NCBI RefSeq assembly: GCF_014204545.1
Contig: NZ_JACHLJ010000003.1
Location: forward strand, 1-64,000
DNA: 64,000 nt
Source: Brevundimonas vesicularis
GTDB taxonomy: Bacteria; Pseudomonadota; Alphaproteobacteria; Caulobacterales; Caulobacteraceae
Direction: 5' to 3'
Shown here: positions 9,863 to 19,355 of the stretch, piece after piece
Layout: every line of letters starts with the position of its first letter
Position numbering within the stretch: position 1 is the first letter of the stretch
Made by a program: the position numbers and the translations under genes
The notes under the pieces: generated by a model
Seen by the model: only the letters and a program-made list of their open reading frames with translations
Told to the model about the DNA's origin: nothing
Database searches by the model: none

Positions 9863-10621
9863 TCAGGCCTTCGCTACGGCTTCAAGCCAGGTGAGCACAG
9901 CATCCACATCGTCCAGCCGGTAACGCGCTGCCGTCTCGCGCTCGGGGCCGACCAGCACGCCGTATCCGCCCAGCGCCGCCGCAGCCTCGAACCCATATTC
10001 GTCGGTCAGATCGTCGCCCAGCATGACCGGGACCGCGCCCTTGAACGGGGCCTCCTGCATGAAGGCCGTGACGGCCGTGCCCTTGTCGGCGCCGGGTGTC
10101 TTCAGCTCCAGCACCATATGGCCGGGTTGGAGCGTCAACCCTGTTTCGGCCTGAAGCTCTGCGGCCAGTCCCTTGGCGGCGCCGGCTTCATCCGGCGCCT
10201 GGCGATAGTGCAGACCGACGGAGACGCCCTTGTCTTCGACGATCACGCCGGGGCGATCGGCGGCGAACGCCTCGAACGCGTCCAGCGCCTGGGCGACGCC
10301 GGCGTCGGGCGTCTTGCGTTCAATGGAGCCGTCCTTCAAACGCCGCTCCAGGCCATGCACGCCCGAGCCCGAGACAAGAGCATGATCCGAAATGCGGTCG
10401 ATCTCGGCGATGGTGCGACCGCTGACGATGGCGACGCGGCCCGCAAGTCGCGCCTCGACAGCCTTCAACGCCGCCGTACGACGTGCGGTCGGCGCCACCG
10501 CATCGGGCGTCGGCGCCATCGGGGCCAACACGCCGTCCATGTCCAGGAACAGCGCGATTCCGTCGGCGACGACAGGCGGTGTCGGAAGCAATAGCGAAGC
10601 GGCTCCGGCATGAGACGGCAT
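9863..10621 (-). CDS. otsB: trehalose-6-phosphate phosphatase
   Basis: A 252-residue HAD-superfamily phosphatase that converts trehalose-6-phosphate to trehalose. Motif I is FLDMDGVLAPMAP near residue 27, SGRTIAEID follows near 64, GADKGTAV near 189 holds the conserved Lys region, and motif IV is MLGDDLTDEYGFEAA. It is the first gene of the trehalose cluster and diverges from kdsD across 168 bases. Length is typical for bacterial OtsB. Confidence 0.94.
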   Translation of the reverse strand: MPSHAGAASLLLPTPPVVADGIALFLDMDGVLAPMAPTPDAVAPTARRTAALKAVEARLAGRVAIVSGRTIAEIDRISDHALVSGSGVHGLERRLKDGSIERKTPDAGVAQALDAFEAFAADRPGVIVEDKGVSVGLHYRQAPDEAGAAKGLAAELQAETGLTLQPGHMVLELKTPGADKGTAVTAFMQEAPFKGAVPVMLGDDLTDEYGFEAAAALGGYGVLVGPERETAARYRLDDVDAVLTWLEAVAKA

Positions 10622-10789
10622 TGACGATCAAACTCTTTGTTTTAGTTCCCCGGCCGGCGTAACGCGCCAGAGCGGCAAAGGTTGACCAGAAACCGACAAA
10701 GTCGTCTGAAAGGGAGGCGGCGCGCGAAACGCACTCACGGCGGATCGCGCTCGTCGAAGAAGGAGAGCCCGGCTGCGGGCCAGGAAACA

Positions 10790-11782
10790 ATGACCGAGAT
10801 CGCTCACTCGACCCCCGACGACATCGCCGTGATGACAGACCGCGCCCGCGAGGTTGTGCGCCTGAACATCGAAGCGCTGGAGGCGCTGGAACGCTCGATC
10901 GACGTTTCGCTGGCCCGCGCGGTGGATGTCATCATGAGCCGGCCGGGCTATGTCGTCGTCACCGGCATGGGCAAGTCGGGCCATATCGGCGGCAAGATCG
11001 CCGCCACCCTGGCCTCCACCGGCACCAACGCCTTTTTCGTCCACCCGGCCGAGATGAGCCATGGCGATCTGGGGATGCTGCGGCCTGACGTGACGGTGCT
11101 GGCCATCTCCAATTCGGGCGAGAGCCGCGAGCTGCGCGATCCGCTGATCTATTGCCAGCGCAACGGCATTCCCGTGATCGCCATCACGCAGCGGCCGGCC
11201 AGCTTCCTCGGCCGCAACGCAGCGGTCTGCCTGACCATGCCCAAGGTCGCCGAGGCCTGCCCCAACGGCTTGGCGCCGACCACCTCGACTTTGATGACCC
11301 TGGCCCTGGGCGATGCCTTGGCCATGGTGCTGATGGATCGCCGCGAGTTCACGGCCATGGACTTCGGCCTGCACCACCCCGGTGGGGCCCTGGGCATGAG
11401 CCTGCAAAGCGTGCGCGAATGGATGGGCGACAATGCCGCCGTCCCGGCCAGCGTGCCGTTGAACGCCAGCTTCGGCGATGTGGTCTCGGCGATCACCGAG
11501 GGCCGAAAGGGTGCAGTGGCTGTCCTGGACGCCGATGGCGCGCTGGCGGGCATCGTCACCGATGGCGACCTGCGGCGGGCCTTCCAGCGCGACACCACCC
11601 ATCTGACAGCGGCCGATATCATGGGCGCCAACCCCATCACCGTGGATCCGGATGCGCGCATGAGCGACGTCGTCGATCTGTTGACCGCCAACAAGATCGC
11701 CAATCTGTTCGTGGTCGAGGACAGCAAGCCTACAGCCATCGTCCATATCGCCGAACTGATGCAGGCCGGCTACGTCGCCTAG
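10790..11782 (+). CDS. kdsD: arabinose-5-phosphate isomerase (KpsF/GutQ family)
   Basis: Interconverts ribulose-5-phosphate and arabinose-5-phosphate, the first step towards KDO for lipopolysaccharide. The SIS domain is at about 30-165 (VVVTGMGKSGHIGGKIAATL, HPAEMSHGDLGM, SNSGESRELRD), and two CBS domains are at about 205-330. I chose the ATG at 10790 (330 residues, normal for the family, AGGA just before it) over an upstream in-frame TTG that would add 36 basic residues unlike other members. The stop is one base before the next glycosyltransferase start, so an operon is likely. Confidence 0.93.
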   Translation: MTEIAHSTPDDIAVMTDRAREVVRLNIEALEALERSIDVSLARAVDVIMSRPGYVVVTGMGKSGHIGGKIAATLASTGTNAFFVHPAEMSHGDLGMLRPDVTVLAISNSGESRELRDPLIYCQRNGIPVIAITQRPASFLGRNAAVCLTMPKVAEACPNGLAPTTSTLMTLALGDALAMVLMDRREFTAMDFGLHHPGGALGMSLQSVREWMGDNAAVPASVPLNASFGDVVSAITEGRKGAVAVLDADGALAGIVTDGDLRRAFQRDTTHLTAADIMGANPITVDPDARMSDVVDLLTANKIANLFVVEDSKPTAIVHIAELMQAGYVA

Positions 11783-11783
11783 T

Positions 11784-13067
11784 ATGCGCATTCTCTACGA
11801 CGCCAGCCGGCTGATGAGCCGGGCCGAACGGTCGGCGCCGACGGGCGTGGACCGGGTGTGTCTGGCCTATGCCGAATGGCTGCTCGCCTCGCCCGATGTC
11901 ACGACGATCCCGGTGCGTGGCCGCAAGAACCGCCTGGTCGCCGTCGAGATCGGCTGGTTCCGGCGGTTCGTGGCCGACCTGCGCGCCAAATGGAACGGCG
12001 CCGCCAGCACGGCGGCCGACCTGGCGCACGAGCAGCGGCTGCTCGCCGCCCTGACTGCGGAACGACGGCCGGCCGCCTCGGTGCTGTGCCCGGCGCCCGC
12101 GCCCGAGAAGGAGAAGCCCGCCGACAAGACGCGCGTGTTCAAACAATTCTTCCGTTCGCGACACGCCGCCCCGCTACCGGCGGCCGATCTGTATCTGACC
12201 GTCGGCCACACCACCCTGCATGAGCCGACGGCGCTGGAAGAATTGAAGGCCGCCGGGATCGAACGCGTCGTGCTGCTGCACGACCTGATCCCCGTCACCC
12301 ATCCTGAGTTCTGCCGACCTGGCGACGGCGACAAACACCATGCGCGGGTCTCAAATACCCTTCGCCTGGCCAGCCGGATCATCGTCAACTCCGCCTATAC
12401 GGGTGATGAACTCCGCGCCTTCGCCGAGCGCGAGGGCCTGCCCCTGCCGCCAGTCCACGTCGCCCATCTGGGGCTGGAGCCAGCCTTCATCGCCGGCGAC
12501 GCGATTGAGGCGCCGCGCCCCTATTTCGTCCACGTCGGCACGATCGAGGCGCGCAAGAATTTGGCTCTGCTGTTGACGTTATGGCGGCGACTGGAAGAAC
12601 GGATGGGCGATCAGACGCCGTCCCTGGTGCTGGTCGGTCGCTACGGCTGGGAGAACGAGGCGGTGCTGGACCACCTGCAGCGCTCGCCTAATCTGCAAGG
12701 GGTTGTTCATCAGGCGGCGAACCTGTCCGATGCTGTCTTGGCCAGGCTGATGCGCGGGGCCCGCGCCATACTCGCCCCGTCCTCCGTCGAGGGCTTCGAC
12801 CTCCCCGCCGTAGAGGCGTGCGCCATGGGCCTGGCGCTGATCGCCTCCGACATCCCGCCCCACCAAGAGCTGACGCCGAACGCCGAACTGATCGATCCGC
12901 TCGATGGCCTCGGCTGGCTAACCGCCATCGAGCGTGCGACGCTTGTGGATCCGCCGGCGCCGTCCTCCTATCAGGCGCCGTCCTGGACCGAGCATTTCCG
13001 CATCGTCGCCGACGCCATCGGCCTTCCGCCCGTTTCGCCACTGGCGAGCGCGCCCAAAGGCTTGTAA
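11784..13067 (+). CDS. glycosyltransferase family 4 type
   Basis: A 427-residue GT-B enzyme. The C-terminal half shows FVHVGTIEARKNLALLL, LVLVGRYGWEN, and the EX7E-type signature EGFDLPAVEA followed by GLALIASDIPPHQEL, which bind the nucleotide-sugar phosphate in GT4 enzymes. The N-terminal acceptor domain begins MRILYDASRLMSR with a TGVDRV motif often seen in mannosyl or rhamnosyl transferases of polysaccharide loci. It follows kdsD by one base and precedes a polysaccharide export lipoprotein, which points to surface glycan assembly. Donor and acceptor cannot be assigned. Confidence 0.88.
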   Translation: MRILYDASRLMSRAERSAPTGVDRVCLAYAEWLLASPDVTTIPVRGRKNRLVAVEIGWFRRFVADLRAKWNGAASTAADLAHEQRLLAALTAERRPAASVLCPAPAPEKEKPADKTRVFKQFFRSRHAAPLPAADLYLTVGHTTLHEPTALEELKAAGIERVVLLHDLIPVTHPEFCRPGDGDKHHARVSNTLRLASRIIVNSAYTGDELRAFAEREGLPLPPVHVAHLGLEPAFIAGDAIEAPRPYFVHVGTIEARKNLALLLTLWRRLEERMGDQTPSLVLVGRYGWENEAVLDHLQRSPNLQGVVHQAANLSDAVLARLMRGARAILAPSSVEGFDLPAVEACAMGLALIASDIPPHQELTPNAELIDPLDGLGWLTAIERATLVDPPAPSSYQAPSWTEHFRIVADAIGLPPVSPLASAPKGL

Positions 13068-13097
13068 TCAATCCGCGAACGAGGGCTATCCAGCTTC

Positions 13098-14270
13098 ATG
13101 ACGCGCACCATTCTGCCGCTTGCCATTGTCGCCATTCTCGGCGGCTGCTCTACCCTGCCGCGCGACGGACCGTCGGGCGCCTCTGTCAATGCCGGGGCCA
13201 CGACCGCCTCTGCTCTGGGCAGCTATGCGCTGGTGCCGCTGACGTTCGAAGCGACCGAACGGATGAAGCAGGTTCCGCCGCAGTTCTTCGGCAGTCTCGC
13301 CGCAGGATCGAGCGATCAGCCCGCTGACGTGATCGGCGAAGGCGATACCCTGGCGATTTCGATCTTCGATCCGTCGGGCGCGCTGTTCGGCGGAACCCTG
13401 GGCGCCGGCTCCGCGTCGGGCCGAAACGCCGCCACCATGTCCGGCGGCAATCAGGCGCTGCCCGGTGCGACGGTCGATCGGTCAGGCTCAGTGACCATAC
13501 CTTTCGGCGGTCAGGTTCGTGTTCAGGGCCTCACATCCACCCAAGCGGCGGCGGCGATCCGGCGCGCCCTGGTTGGCAAAGTCGCAAACCCGCAGGTGCT
13601 GGTATCCATTGCCGGCAACGCTTCCAACACGGTCAACGTGCTGGGCGACGTGCGCCAGCCGGGTCGTGCGCCGCTGGGCGTCAACAGCGACCGCATCCTG
13701 GACGTGATCGCCGCGGCCGGCGGCTCCGCCCGCACCACGGACGACCTGACCATCTCGATCCAGCGCGAGGGCCGCACCTACACCGCGCCACTGTCGGCGG
13801 TGACCACCGAGTTTGGCGAGAACGTGCGTCTGCAGCGCGGCGACGTGGTCAATGTTCAGTACAAGCCCCGTCGTTTCTCGACCTTCGGCGGCCTGAACGC
13901 CGTGGCTCAGGTGGACATGCCGGCCGGTCCCGTGACCCTGACCGGCGCCCTGTCCAAGGTCGGCGGCCTGAACACCAATACGGCCAATGCGCGTCGCGTT
14001 CTTATCTTCCGCTTCGAACGTCCCGAAGTCGCGCAGGCGCTGGGCATCAACCAGCCGGCCACCCCGCGCGGCGTGCCCGTCGTATACGAGTTGGACTTCA
14101 GCGACGCCGCCAACGTCTTCGCCGCCACCAACATGGAGGTCATGCCCGAGGACGTGATCTATGTGCCCCTGGCCGGCGCCGCCGAGATGCGCAAGTTCTT
14201 CGAGGTCGTTCAGAGCCTGACCCGCGTCGTCTATGACGTGTCGGTGACCAGCACGCTCAACAACAACTGA
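13098..14270 (+). CDS. polysaccharide export outer-membrane lipoprotein (Wza/KpsD type)
   Basis: A 390-residue protein with a signal peptide and lipobox ILGGC (Cys at residue 16). After a linker comes the Poly_export domain (about 75-190: YRIGEGDTLAISIFDPSG-like block, GSVTIPFGGQVRVQGLT), then SLBB-type repeats (VNVLGDVRQPGRAPLG, LTGALSKVGGLNTNTANARR). Such proteins form the outer-membrane exit pore for capsule or exopolysaccharide. No Wzc-type tyrosine kinase gene lies beside it here. The linker has an unusual Gly/Ser/Asn-rich insert (about 95-125) within the export domain. Confidence 0.88.
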   Translation: MTRTILPLAIVAILGGCSTLPRDGPSGASVNAGATTASALGSYALVPLTFEATERMKQVPPQFFGSLAAGSSDQPADVIGEGDTLAISIFDPSGALFGGTLGAGSASGRNAATMSGGNQALPGATVDRSGSVTIPFGGQVRVQGLTSTQAAAAIRRALVGKVANPQVLVSIAGNASNTVNVLGDVRQPGRAPLGVNSDRILDVIAAAGGSARTTDDLTISIQREGRTYTAPLSAVTTEFGENVRLQRGDVVNVQYKPRRFSTFGGLNAVAQVDMPAGPVTLTGALSKVGGLNTNTANARRVLIFRFERPEVAQALGINQPATPRGVPVVYELDFSDAANVFAATNMEVMPEDVIYVPLAGAAEMRKFFEVVQSLTRVVYDVSVTSTLNNN

Positions 14271-14274
14271 CGTC

Positions 14275-14853
14275 ATGGCCAGACGGCGGGCGCTGCTTTC
14301 GGGACTGTTTTCACGCAAGTCGCCGGCTGCGCCCGCCGAGGACACGATGAACCCGTTCGAGCGGCCGACCAGGTTGGAGCCGGAAGAACCCGACGCCCTT
14401 AGCCTGGCCTTGGCGGAAATCGAAGCCGGGGCGCTGGAAATCTACGCCCAGGCCGGCCTTCCCACCCAGCCGGGCCATTATCGCCGCGATCCCGACACAG
14501 GGGACTGGGTTTTCATAGCCCGCCATATTGAGCCATCCGAACGCTTCGCCCTGGCCCTGCGCTATCCGCCCGAACAGGGCTGGCGCTTCGCCCGGCTGGA
14601 GGATTTGGGCGCGCGGTCGGACCACGAGGATGTTCAGGCCGCTGCGCGCCTCATGGGCGATGTCGCGACCTTGCGGGCGTCTCGGCGCACCGTTCTCACG
14701 CAGGAACATCTGCTGACGGCCATGGAGCTGGGCGCCGCCTGGCGCGCCCTGCGCGATGCGCAGGCTTTTCGCACATCTCGTCTGACCCTGTCCGTACCAG
14801 AGCCCGCACGTCCCAAGGCGCTCAAGGGCGACAAGCCGCAAAAGCCGCGCTAG
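14275..14853 (+). CDS. hypothetical protein
   Basis: A 192-residue soluble protein starting four bases after the export lipoprotein. The N-terminus is basic (MARRRALLSGLFSRK), the middle is acidic and mixed, and the C-terminus ends with a Lys/Pro-rich tail. A WVFIARHIEPSERFALALRY block and a long amphipathic segment (about 120-160) stand out. I recognise no family. Close spacing suggests it belongs to the kdsD-glycosyltransferase-export operon. Confidence 0.65.
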   Translation: MARRRALLSGLFSRKSPAAPAEDTMNPFERPTRLEPEEPDALSLALAEIEAGALEIYAQAGLPTQPGHYRRDPDTGDWVFIARHIEPSERFALALRYPPEQGWRFARLEDLGARSDHEDVQAAARLMGDVATLRASRRTVLTQEHLLTAMELGAAWRALRDAQAFRTSRLTLSVPEPARPKALKGDKPQKPR

Positions 14854-14886
14854 AGAGCCCGCCTCCCCGAACTGCAGGCTCCTCCC

Positions 14887-15288
14887 ATGTCCGACACCCC
14901 TGAATATCCGCCCGAAGATCAGCCCGTCGGTCGCATCATCGCCATGCCCGCCGACACCAACCCCGAAGGCGACATCTTCGGCGGCTGGCTGCTGGCGCAG
15001 ATGGACCTTGCGGGCGCGACCCCGGCCTTCGAACTGGCCTGCGGGCGCTGCGCCACCGTGGCGCTGGACGGCATGGTGTTTCACCAGCCCGTCTCGGTCG
15101 GCGACGAGGTCAGCATCTATGCCCACGTCATCGGCTCGGGCCGCACCTCAATCCGCGTTCGGGTCGAGGCCTGGAAGCGGGCGCGGGGCCAGCCCCAGGC
15201 CGCTTCGGTGCGCGTGACCCAGGGCGTCTTCACCTATGTCGCCATCGATGAAAACCGCAAACCCCGCACTCTGCCCGGCAAGGCGTAA
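14887..15288 (+). CDS. acyl-CoA thioesterase (YciA-like hotdog)
   Basis: A 133-residue single hotdog domain. The motif PADTNPEGDIFGGWLLAQMD contains the N-x-x-G-x-x-F-G-G signature, in which Asn and Asp in this loop serve catalysis in YciA/acyl-CoA thioesterases. VALDGMVFHQPVSVGDEV and the C-terminal strand VTQGVFTYVAID complete the fold. It hydrolyses acyl-CoA to free acid and CoA in the cytoplasm; chain-length preference is unknown. It lies upstream of def with 57 bases between. Confidence 0.92.
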   Translation: MSDTPEYPPEDQPVGRIIAMPADTNPEGDIFGGWLLAQMDLAGATPAFELACGRCATVALDGMVFHQPVSVGDEVSIYAHVIGSGRTSIRVRVEAWKRARGQPQAASVRVTQGVFTYVAIDENRKPRTLPGKA

Positions 15289-15345
15289 CGCGCGGCAAGA
15301 GGCGCAAATCTTGACCTAGCGCCGGGGCGGGCCTACGTCCCGGCC

Positions 15346-15921
15346 ATGGCCATTCGACGCATCCTCACCATCGACAACGCCGCCGACCTGGCGATCCTGA
15401 AGCAGGTATCCAAGCCCGTCGCGGCCGTGGACGACGCCGTCCGCGCCCTGATGGATGACATGCTGGAGACGATGTATGACGCGCCGGGCATCGGCCTGGC
15501 CGCCGTGCAGATCGGCGCCCTGGACCGCGTGATCGTCATGGACCTGGGCGACAAGGACGGCGTGGTTTGCGAGACCGAGGAAGAGGCGGCCGAGAACGCC
15601 GAGGCGCGCAAGAACCCGCGTTTCTTCGCCAACCCGGAAATCCTGTGGACCTCGGACGAGCTCTACACCTACGAGGAAGGCTGCCTGTCGATCCCCGAGT
15701 ACTTCGACAAGGTGGAACGCCCGGCCCGCGTCCGCATTCGCTATCTGAACCGTGACGGTCAGTCGGTGGAGGAAGAGGCCGAGGGTCTCTACGCCGTCTG
15801 CATCCAGCACGAGATGGACCACCTTAACGGCGTGCTTTTCATCGACCATTTGTCGCGTCTTAAGCGAGACCGCGCCGTGACCAAGGTCAAGAAGGCCGCC
15901 CGCGACAGGATCGCCGCCTGA
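15346..15921 (+). CDS. def: peptide deformylase
   Basis: Removes the N-formyl group from nascent proteins. All three metal/catalytic motifs are present in this 191-residue protein: [10 protein letters not shown] (motif 1, near residue 45), EGCLSIPEY (motif 2, Cys ligand, near 107) and QHEMDHLNG (motif 3, HExxH, near 149). There is a 10-15 residue acidic insertion between motifs 1 and 2 ([15 protein letters not shown]), often seen in alphaproteobacterial Def. The stop overlaps the start of the next small gene by one base; fmt and truA follow, the usual order. Confidence 0.96.
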   Translation: MAIRRILTIDNAADLAILKQVSKPVAAVDDAVRALMDDMLETMYDAPGIGLAAVQIGALDRVIVMDLGDKDGVVCETEEEAAENAEARKNPRFFANPEILWTSDELYTYEEGCLSIPEYFDKVERPARVRIRYLNRDGQSVEEEAEGLYAVCIQHEMDHLNGVLFIDHLSRLKRDRAVTKVKKAARDRIAA

Positions 15922-16199
15922 TGACCAAGATCGTCCGCCCCGAACGTATCGAACGCGCTGCGCGCCGGATCGCGCCGTCGATCCCGCGCGGCCGCTCGCT
16001 GATCATCGATTCCTCGGGCCGTCGTCGCCTGACGCGCAGCCAGAAGGTCGGCGTCGCGGGCGTCGCCACCCTGGCCGGCGTGGCCCTGCTGGGCGTTGTC
16101 GCGGGCCTGCTGCTGGACCGTCTGCTCGATTTCGACGACGCGCTGGACGCAGGCGGCGAGTGGGACGAGGGCGGCGGCGTCTTCACCCGCTGGCAGTAA
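15921..16199 (+). CDS. hypothetical single-pass membrane protein
   Basis: A 92-residue protein overlapping the def stop by one base (TGATG). A basic N-terminus (about 1-38) is followed by one hydrophobic helix (about 42-66, VAGVATLAGVALLGVVAGLL) and an acidic tail with FDDALDAGGEWDEGGG. An N-in, C-out orientation is likely from the charges. It sits between def and fmt, where no such gene exists in most bacteria; function unknown. Confidence 0.65.
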   Translation: MTKIVRPERIERAARRIAPSIPRGRSLIIDSSGRRRLTRSQKVGVAGVATLAGVALLGVVAGLLLDRLLDFDDALDAGGEWDEGGGVFTRWQ

Positions 16200-16221
16200 G
16201 CGGCCTAAACCACTTTCCTGA

Positions 16222-16283
16222 AGAGCATGATTCACGCTCCAGCCTGATCCGCATTGCGGTTCCGTCCGAAACGATCATGCTCT
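16222..16283. repeat. extragenic palindromic element with AGAGCATGAT arms
   Basis: A 62-base intergenic element bounded by inverted AGAGCATGAT/ATCATGCTCT arms (16222-16231 and 16274-16283, one mismatch). Elements beginning AGAGCATGAT and ending ATCATGCTCT are a widespread interspersed repeat in alphaproteobacteria. It lies between the small membrane gene and fmt, just before the fmt ribosome-binding region. Confidence 0.6.
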
Positions 16284-16295
16284 AAAGGCGTGCCC

Positions 16296-17219
16296 ATGCG
16301 CCTTGCCTTCATGGGAACTCCCGACTTCGCCGTGCCGTCCCTGGCCGAGCTGATCGCCTCGGGTCACGAGATCGTCGCTGTCTATTCACAGCCTCCGCGT
16401 CCCAAGGGTCGTGGCCAGAAGCTGACGCCGTCGCCTGTCCACGCCTTCGCTGAGACCATGGGCCTGCCCGTCTTCACGCCCGAAAGCATGAAGGACGCCG
16501 AGGCGATCGACACCTTCAGAAGCCTGGATCTCGATGCGGCCTGCGTCGTCGCCTACGGCCAGATCCTGAAGACCGAGGTGTTGGAGGCGCCGCGCCTGGG
16601 CTGTCTGAACCTGCATGGCTCGCTGCTGCCGCGCTGGCGCGGGGCCGCCCCGATCCAGCGCGCCATCATGGCCGGCGACAAACAGACCGGCGTCCAGATC
16701 ATGCAGATGAGCCTGGGTCTGGACGAAGGCCCCATCCTGCTAAGCGAACTGATGGACATTCTACCCGACGACACGGCCGCCAGCCTGTCCGAACGAATGG
16801 CCCATATCGGCGCGGGCCTTTGGCCCCGCGCGCTGGCGGCCATCGAGCGGGGCGGCGTCACGCCGTCGGAACAGATCGGAACGCCGACCTACGCCAAGAA
16901 GATCACCCCGGCCGAGGCCCGGATCGACTGGACCCGCCCCGCCGCCGAGGTGGATGCCCACATCCGCGGCCTGTCGCCCTTCCCCGGCGCTTGGTTCGAA
17001 GCGCCGTCCGAGGCTGGCCCGGTGCGGATCAAGGCCCTGCTGTCGGCCTTGGCAGACGGATCGGGCGCGCCTGGAACCGTGCTGGACGACGCCCTGACCG
17101 TGGCCTGCGGCGACGCCGCCCTGCGTCTGATCCGTGTCCAGCGTGAGGGCAAGGCGGCGCAATCGGCCGAGGAGATGCTGCGCGGCTTTCCCCTCCCGGC
17201 CGGGACCGTTCTCGGCTGA
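16296..17219 (+). CDS. fmt: methionyl-tRNA formyltransferase
   Basis: Formylates initiator Met-tRNA with 10-formyl-[19 protein letters not shown] begins the Rossmann domain; the [13 protein letters not shown] signature near residue 112 contains the folate and catalytic loop, and LDEGPIL follows. The C-terminal tRNA-binding domain starts near 205 with [16 protein letters not shown] take the ATG at 16296 (307 residues, normal) rather than an upstream in-frame TTG inside the palindromic repeat. The stop overlaps the truA start by one base. Confidence 0.96.
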   Translation: MRLAFMGTPDFAVPSLAELIASGHEIVAVYSQPPRPKGRGQKLTPSPVHAFAETMGLPVFTPESMKDAEAIDTFRSLDLDAACVVAYGQILKTEVLEAPRLGCLNLHGSLLPRWRGAAPIQRAIMAGDKQTGVQIMQMSLGLDEGPILLSELMDILPDDTAASLSERMAHIGAGLWPRALAAIERGGVTPSEQIGTPTYAKKITPAEARIDWTRPAAEVDAHIRGLSPFPGAWFEAPSEAGPVRIKALLSALADGSGAPGTVLDDALTVACGDAALRLIRVQREGKAAQSAEEMLRGFPLPAGTVLG

Positions 17220-17962
17220 TGCCGCGCTACAAGCTGACGATCGAATACGACGGCACGGCCTACAACGGCTTCCAGGCCCAGGACGGCCAGCCGACGGTTC
17301 AGGGCGCGCTTGAGGCGGCGATCCACGCCTTTTCCGGCGAGCGGATCCGCATCGCCGCCGCCGGCCGCACCGACACCGGGGTCCATGCGACGGCCCAGGT
17401 CATCCATGCCGATCTGGACCGCGACTGGCCCGTCAATACGGTGCTGAACGCAATGAACGCGCATCTGGTGCGCCAGGACGTCTGCGTCCTGTCGGCCGAA
17501 TATCCACCCGATCCCGACTGGCACGCCCGCTTCTCCGCCACCGGCCGCGGCTATCTCTACCGCATCCTGAACCGCCGCCCCCAGCCCGTGCTGGAGCGAG
17601 ACCGGGTGTGGCACGTCAAGAAGACCTTGGACGCCGAAGCCATGCATCACGCGGCCCAGGTCCTCGTCGGCCACCACGACTTCACCACCTTCCGCGATGT
17701 CGGCTGCCAGTCCAAATCGCCGGTCAAATCGCTGGACGTGGCGCGCGTCACTCGGTTCGGCGAGGAGGTGCATCTGGTGTTTCAGGCGCGCAGCTTCCTG
17801 CATCGCCAGGTCCGGTCCATGGCCGGCACCCTGGTCGAGGTGGGGCTGGGTCGCTGGAGCGCCCACGACGTCCAGGCCGCGCTGGAGGCGAAGGACCGCG
17901 CGCGGTGCGGCCCCGTCGCCCCCTCGGCAGGGCTCTATCTCAGCGGCGTGCGCTACGACTGA
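17219..17962 (+). CDS. truA: tRNA pseudouridine(38-40) synthase
   Basis: Makes pseudouridine at positions 38-40 of tRNA anticodon arms. The 247-residue protein starts [19 protein letters not shown], and the catalytic Asp lies in AAGRTDTGVHATAQV near residue 52. FHARFSATGRGYLYRI-type and FLHRQVRSMAGTLVEVGLG segments are also typical. It overlaps fmt by one base (TGATG), completing the def-fmt-truA block, and converges with asd. Confidence 0.96.
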   Translation: MPRYKLTIEYDGTAYNGFQAQDGQPTVQGALEAAIHAFSGERIRIAAAGRTDTGVHATAQVIHADLDRDWPVNTVLNAMNAHLVRQDVCVLSAEYPPDPDWHARFSATGRGYLYRILNRRPQPVLERDRVWHVKKTLDAEAMHHAAQVLVGHHDFTTFRDVGCQSKSPVKSLDVARVTRFGEEVHLVFQARSFLHRQVRSMAGTLVEVGLGRWSAHDVQAALEAKDRARCGPVAPSAGLYLSGVRYD

Positions 17963-17980
17963 ACCCCGCCTGGGGTCTGG

Positions 17981-19024
<1,044 letters not shown>

Positions 19025-19310
19025 TCAGGCGTCTCCTGGAAGGATGGAGGCGCGGGGTTCAGCCAGTTCGACCGCCCCGCGCATCGGCGGGGCTTGGGAT
19101 CGGGGTTGTCGCTAGACCGCGCGCGCACCCGAAACCGCCCCGCCGAAGCCGGTGGTTTTCGAGGTCATCGCTTTAATCGGGCGCATGGTCACGGCGACGC
19201 TCTCTAAGGGTGAGAAACGGTCGTGTAAACGGGCAGTGACGAAGGAATTCGCGCAAAGAGAAGGAGAACGGCCCCGCACACGCAATAAAGCCGCCGCCCC
19301 TAAGCCCTCC
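19025..19310. other. intergenic stretch, upstream of asd
   Basis: About 290 bases between the asd start and the palindrome at 19311. It must contain the asd promoter on the minus strand, but I could not identify hexamers with confidence. Short open frames here have no family resemblance, and I see no RNA gene. Confidence 0.5.
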
Positions 19311-19349
19311 CACCCGTCATCCTCGGGCTTGACCCGAGGATGACGGGTG
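19311..19349. repeat. perfect palindromic repeat, likely also fabB terminator
   Basis: Two perfectly complementary 17-base arms (19311-19327 and 19333-19349) separated by CTTGA. This GTCATCCTCGGG...CCCGAGGATGAC type of palindrome is a common extragenic repeat in alphaproteobacteria. It sits seven bases after the fabB stop on the minus strand, where it could end fabA-fabB transcription, though without a clear U tract. Confidence 0.7.
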
Positions 19350-19355
19350 AAAGTT

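Noticed and set aside
10622..10660. GGAAC-N18-CGTC resembling an EcfG stress promoter before otsB
   Set aside because: The spacer is too long and the -10 half is wrong, and it lies so close to the otsB ATG that no leader would remain.
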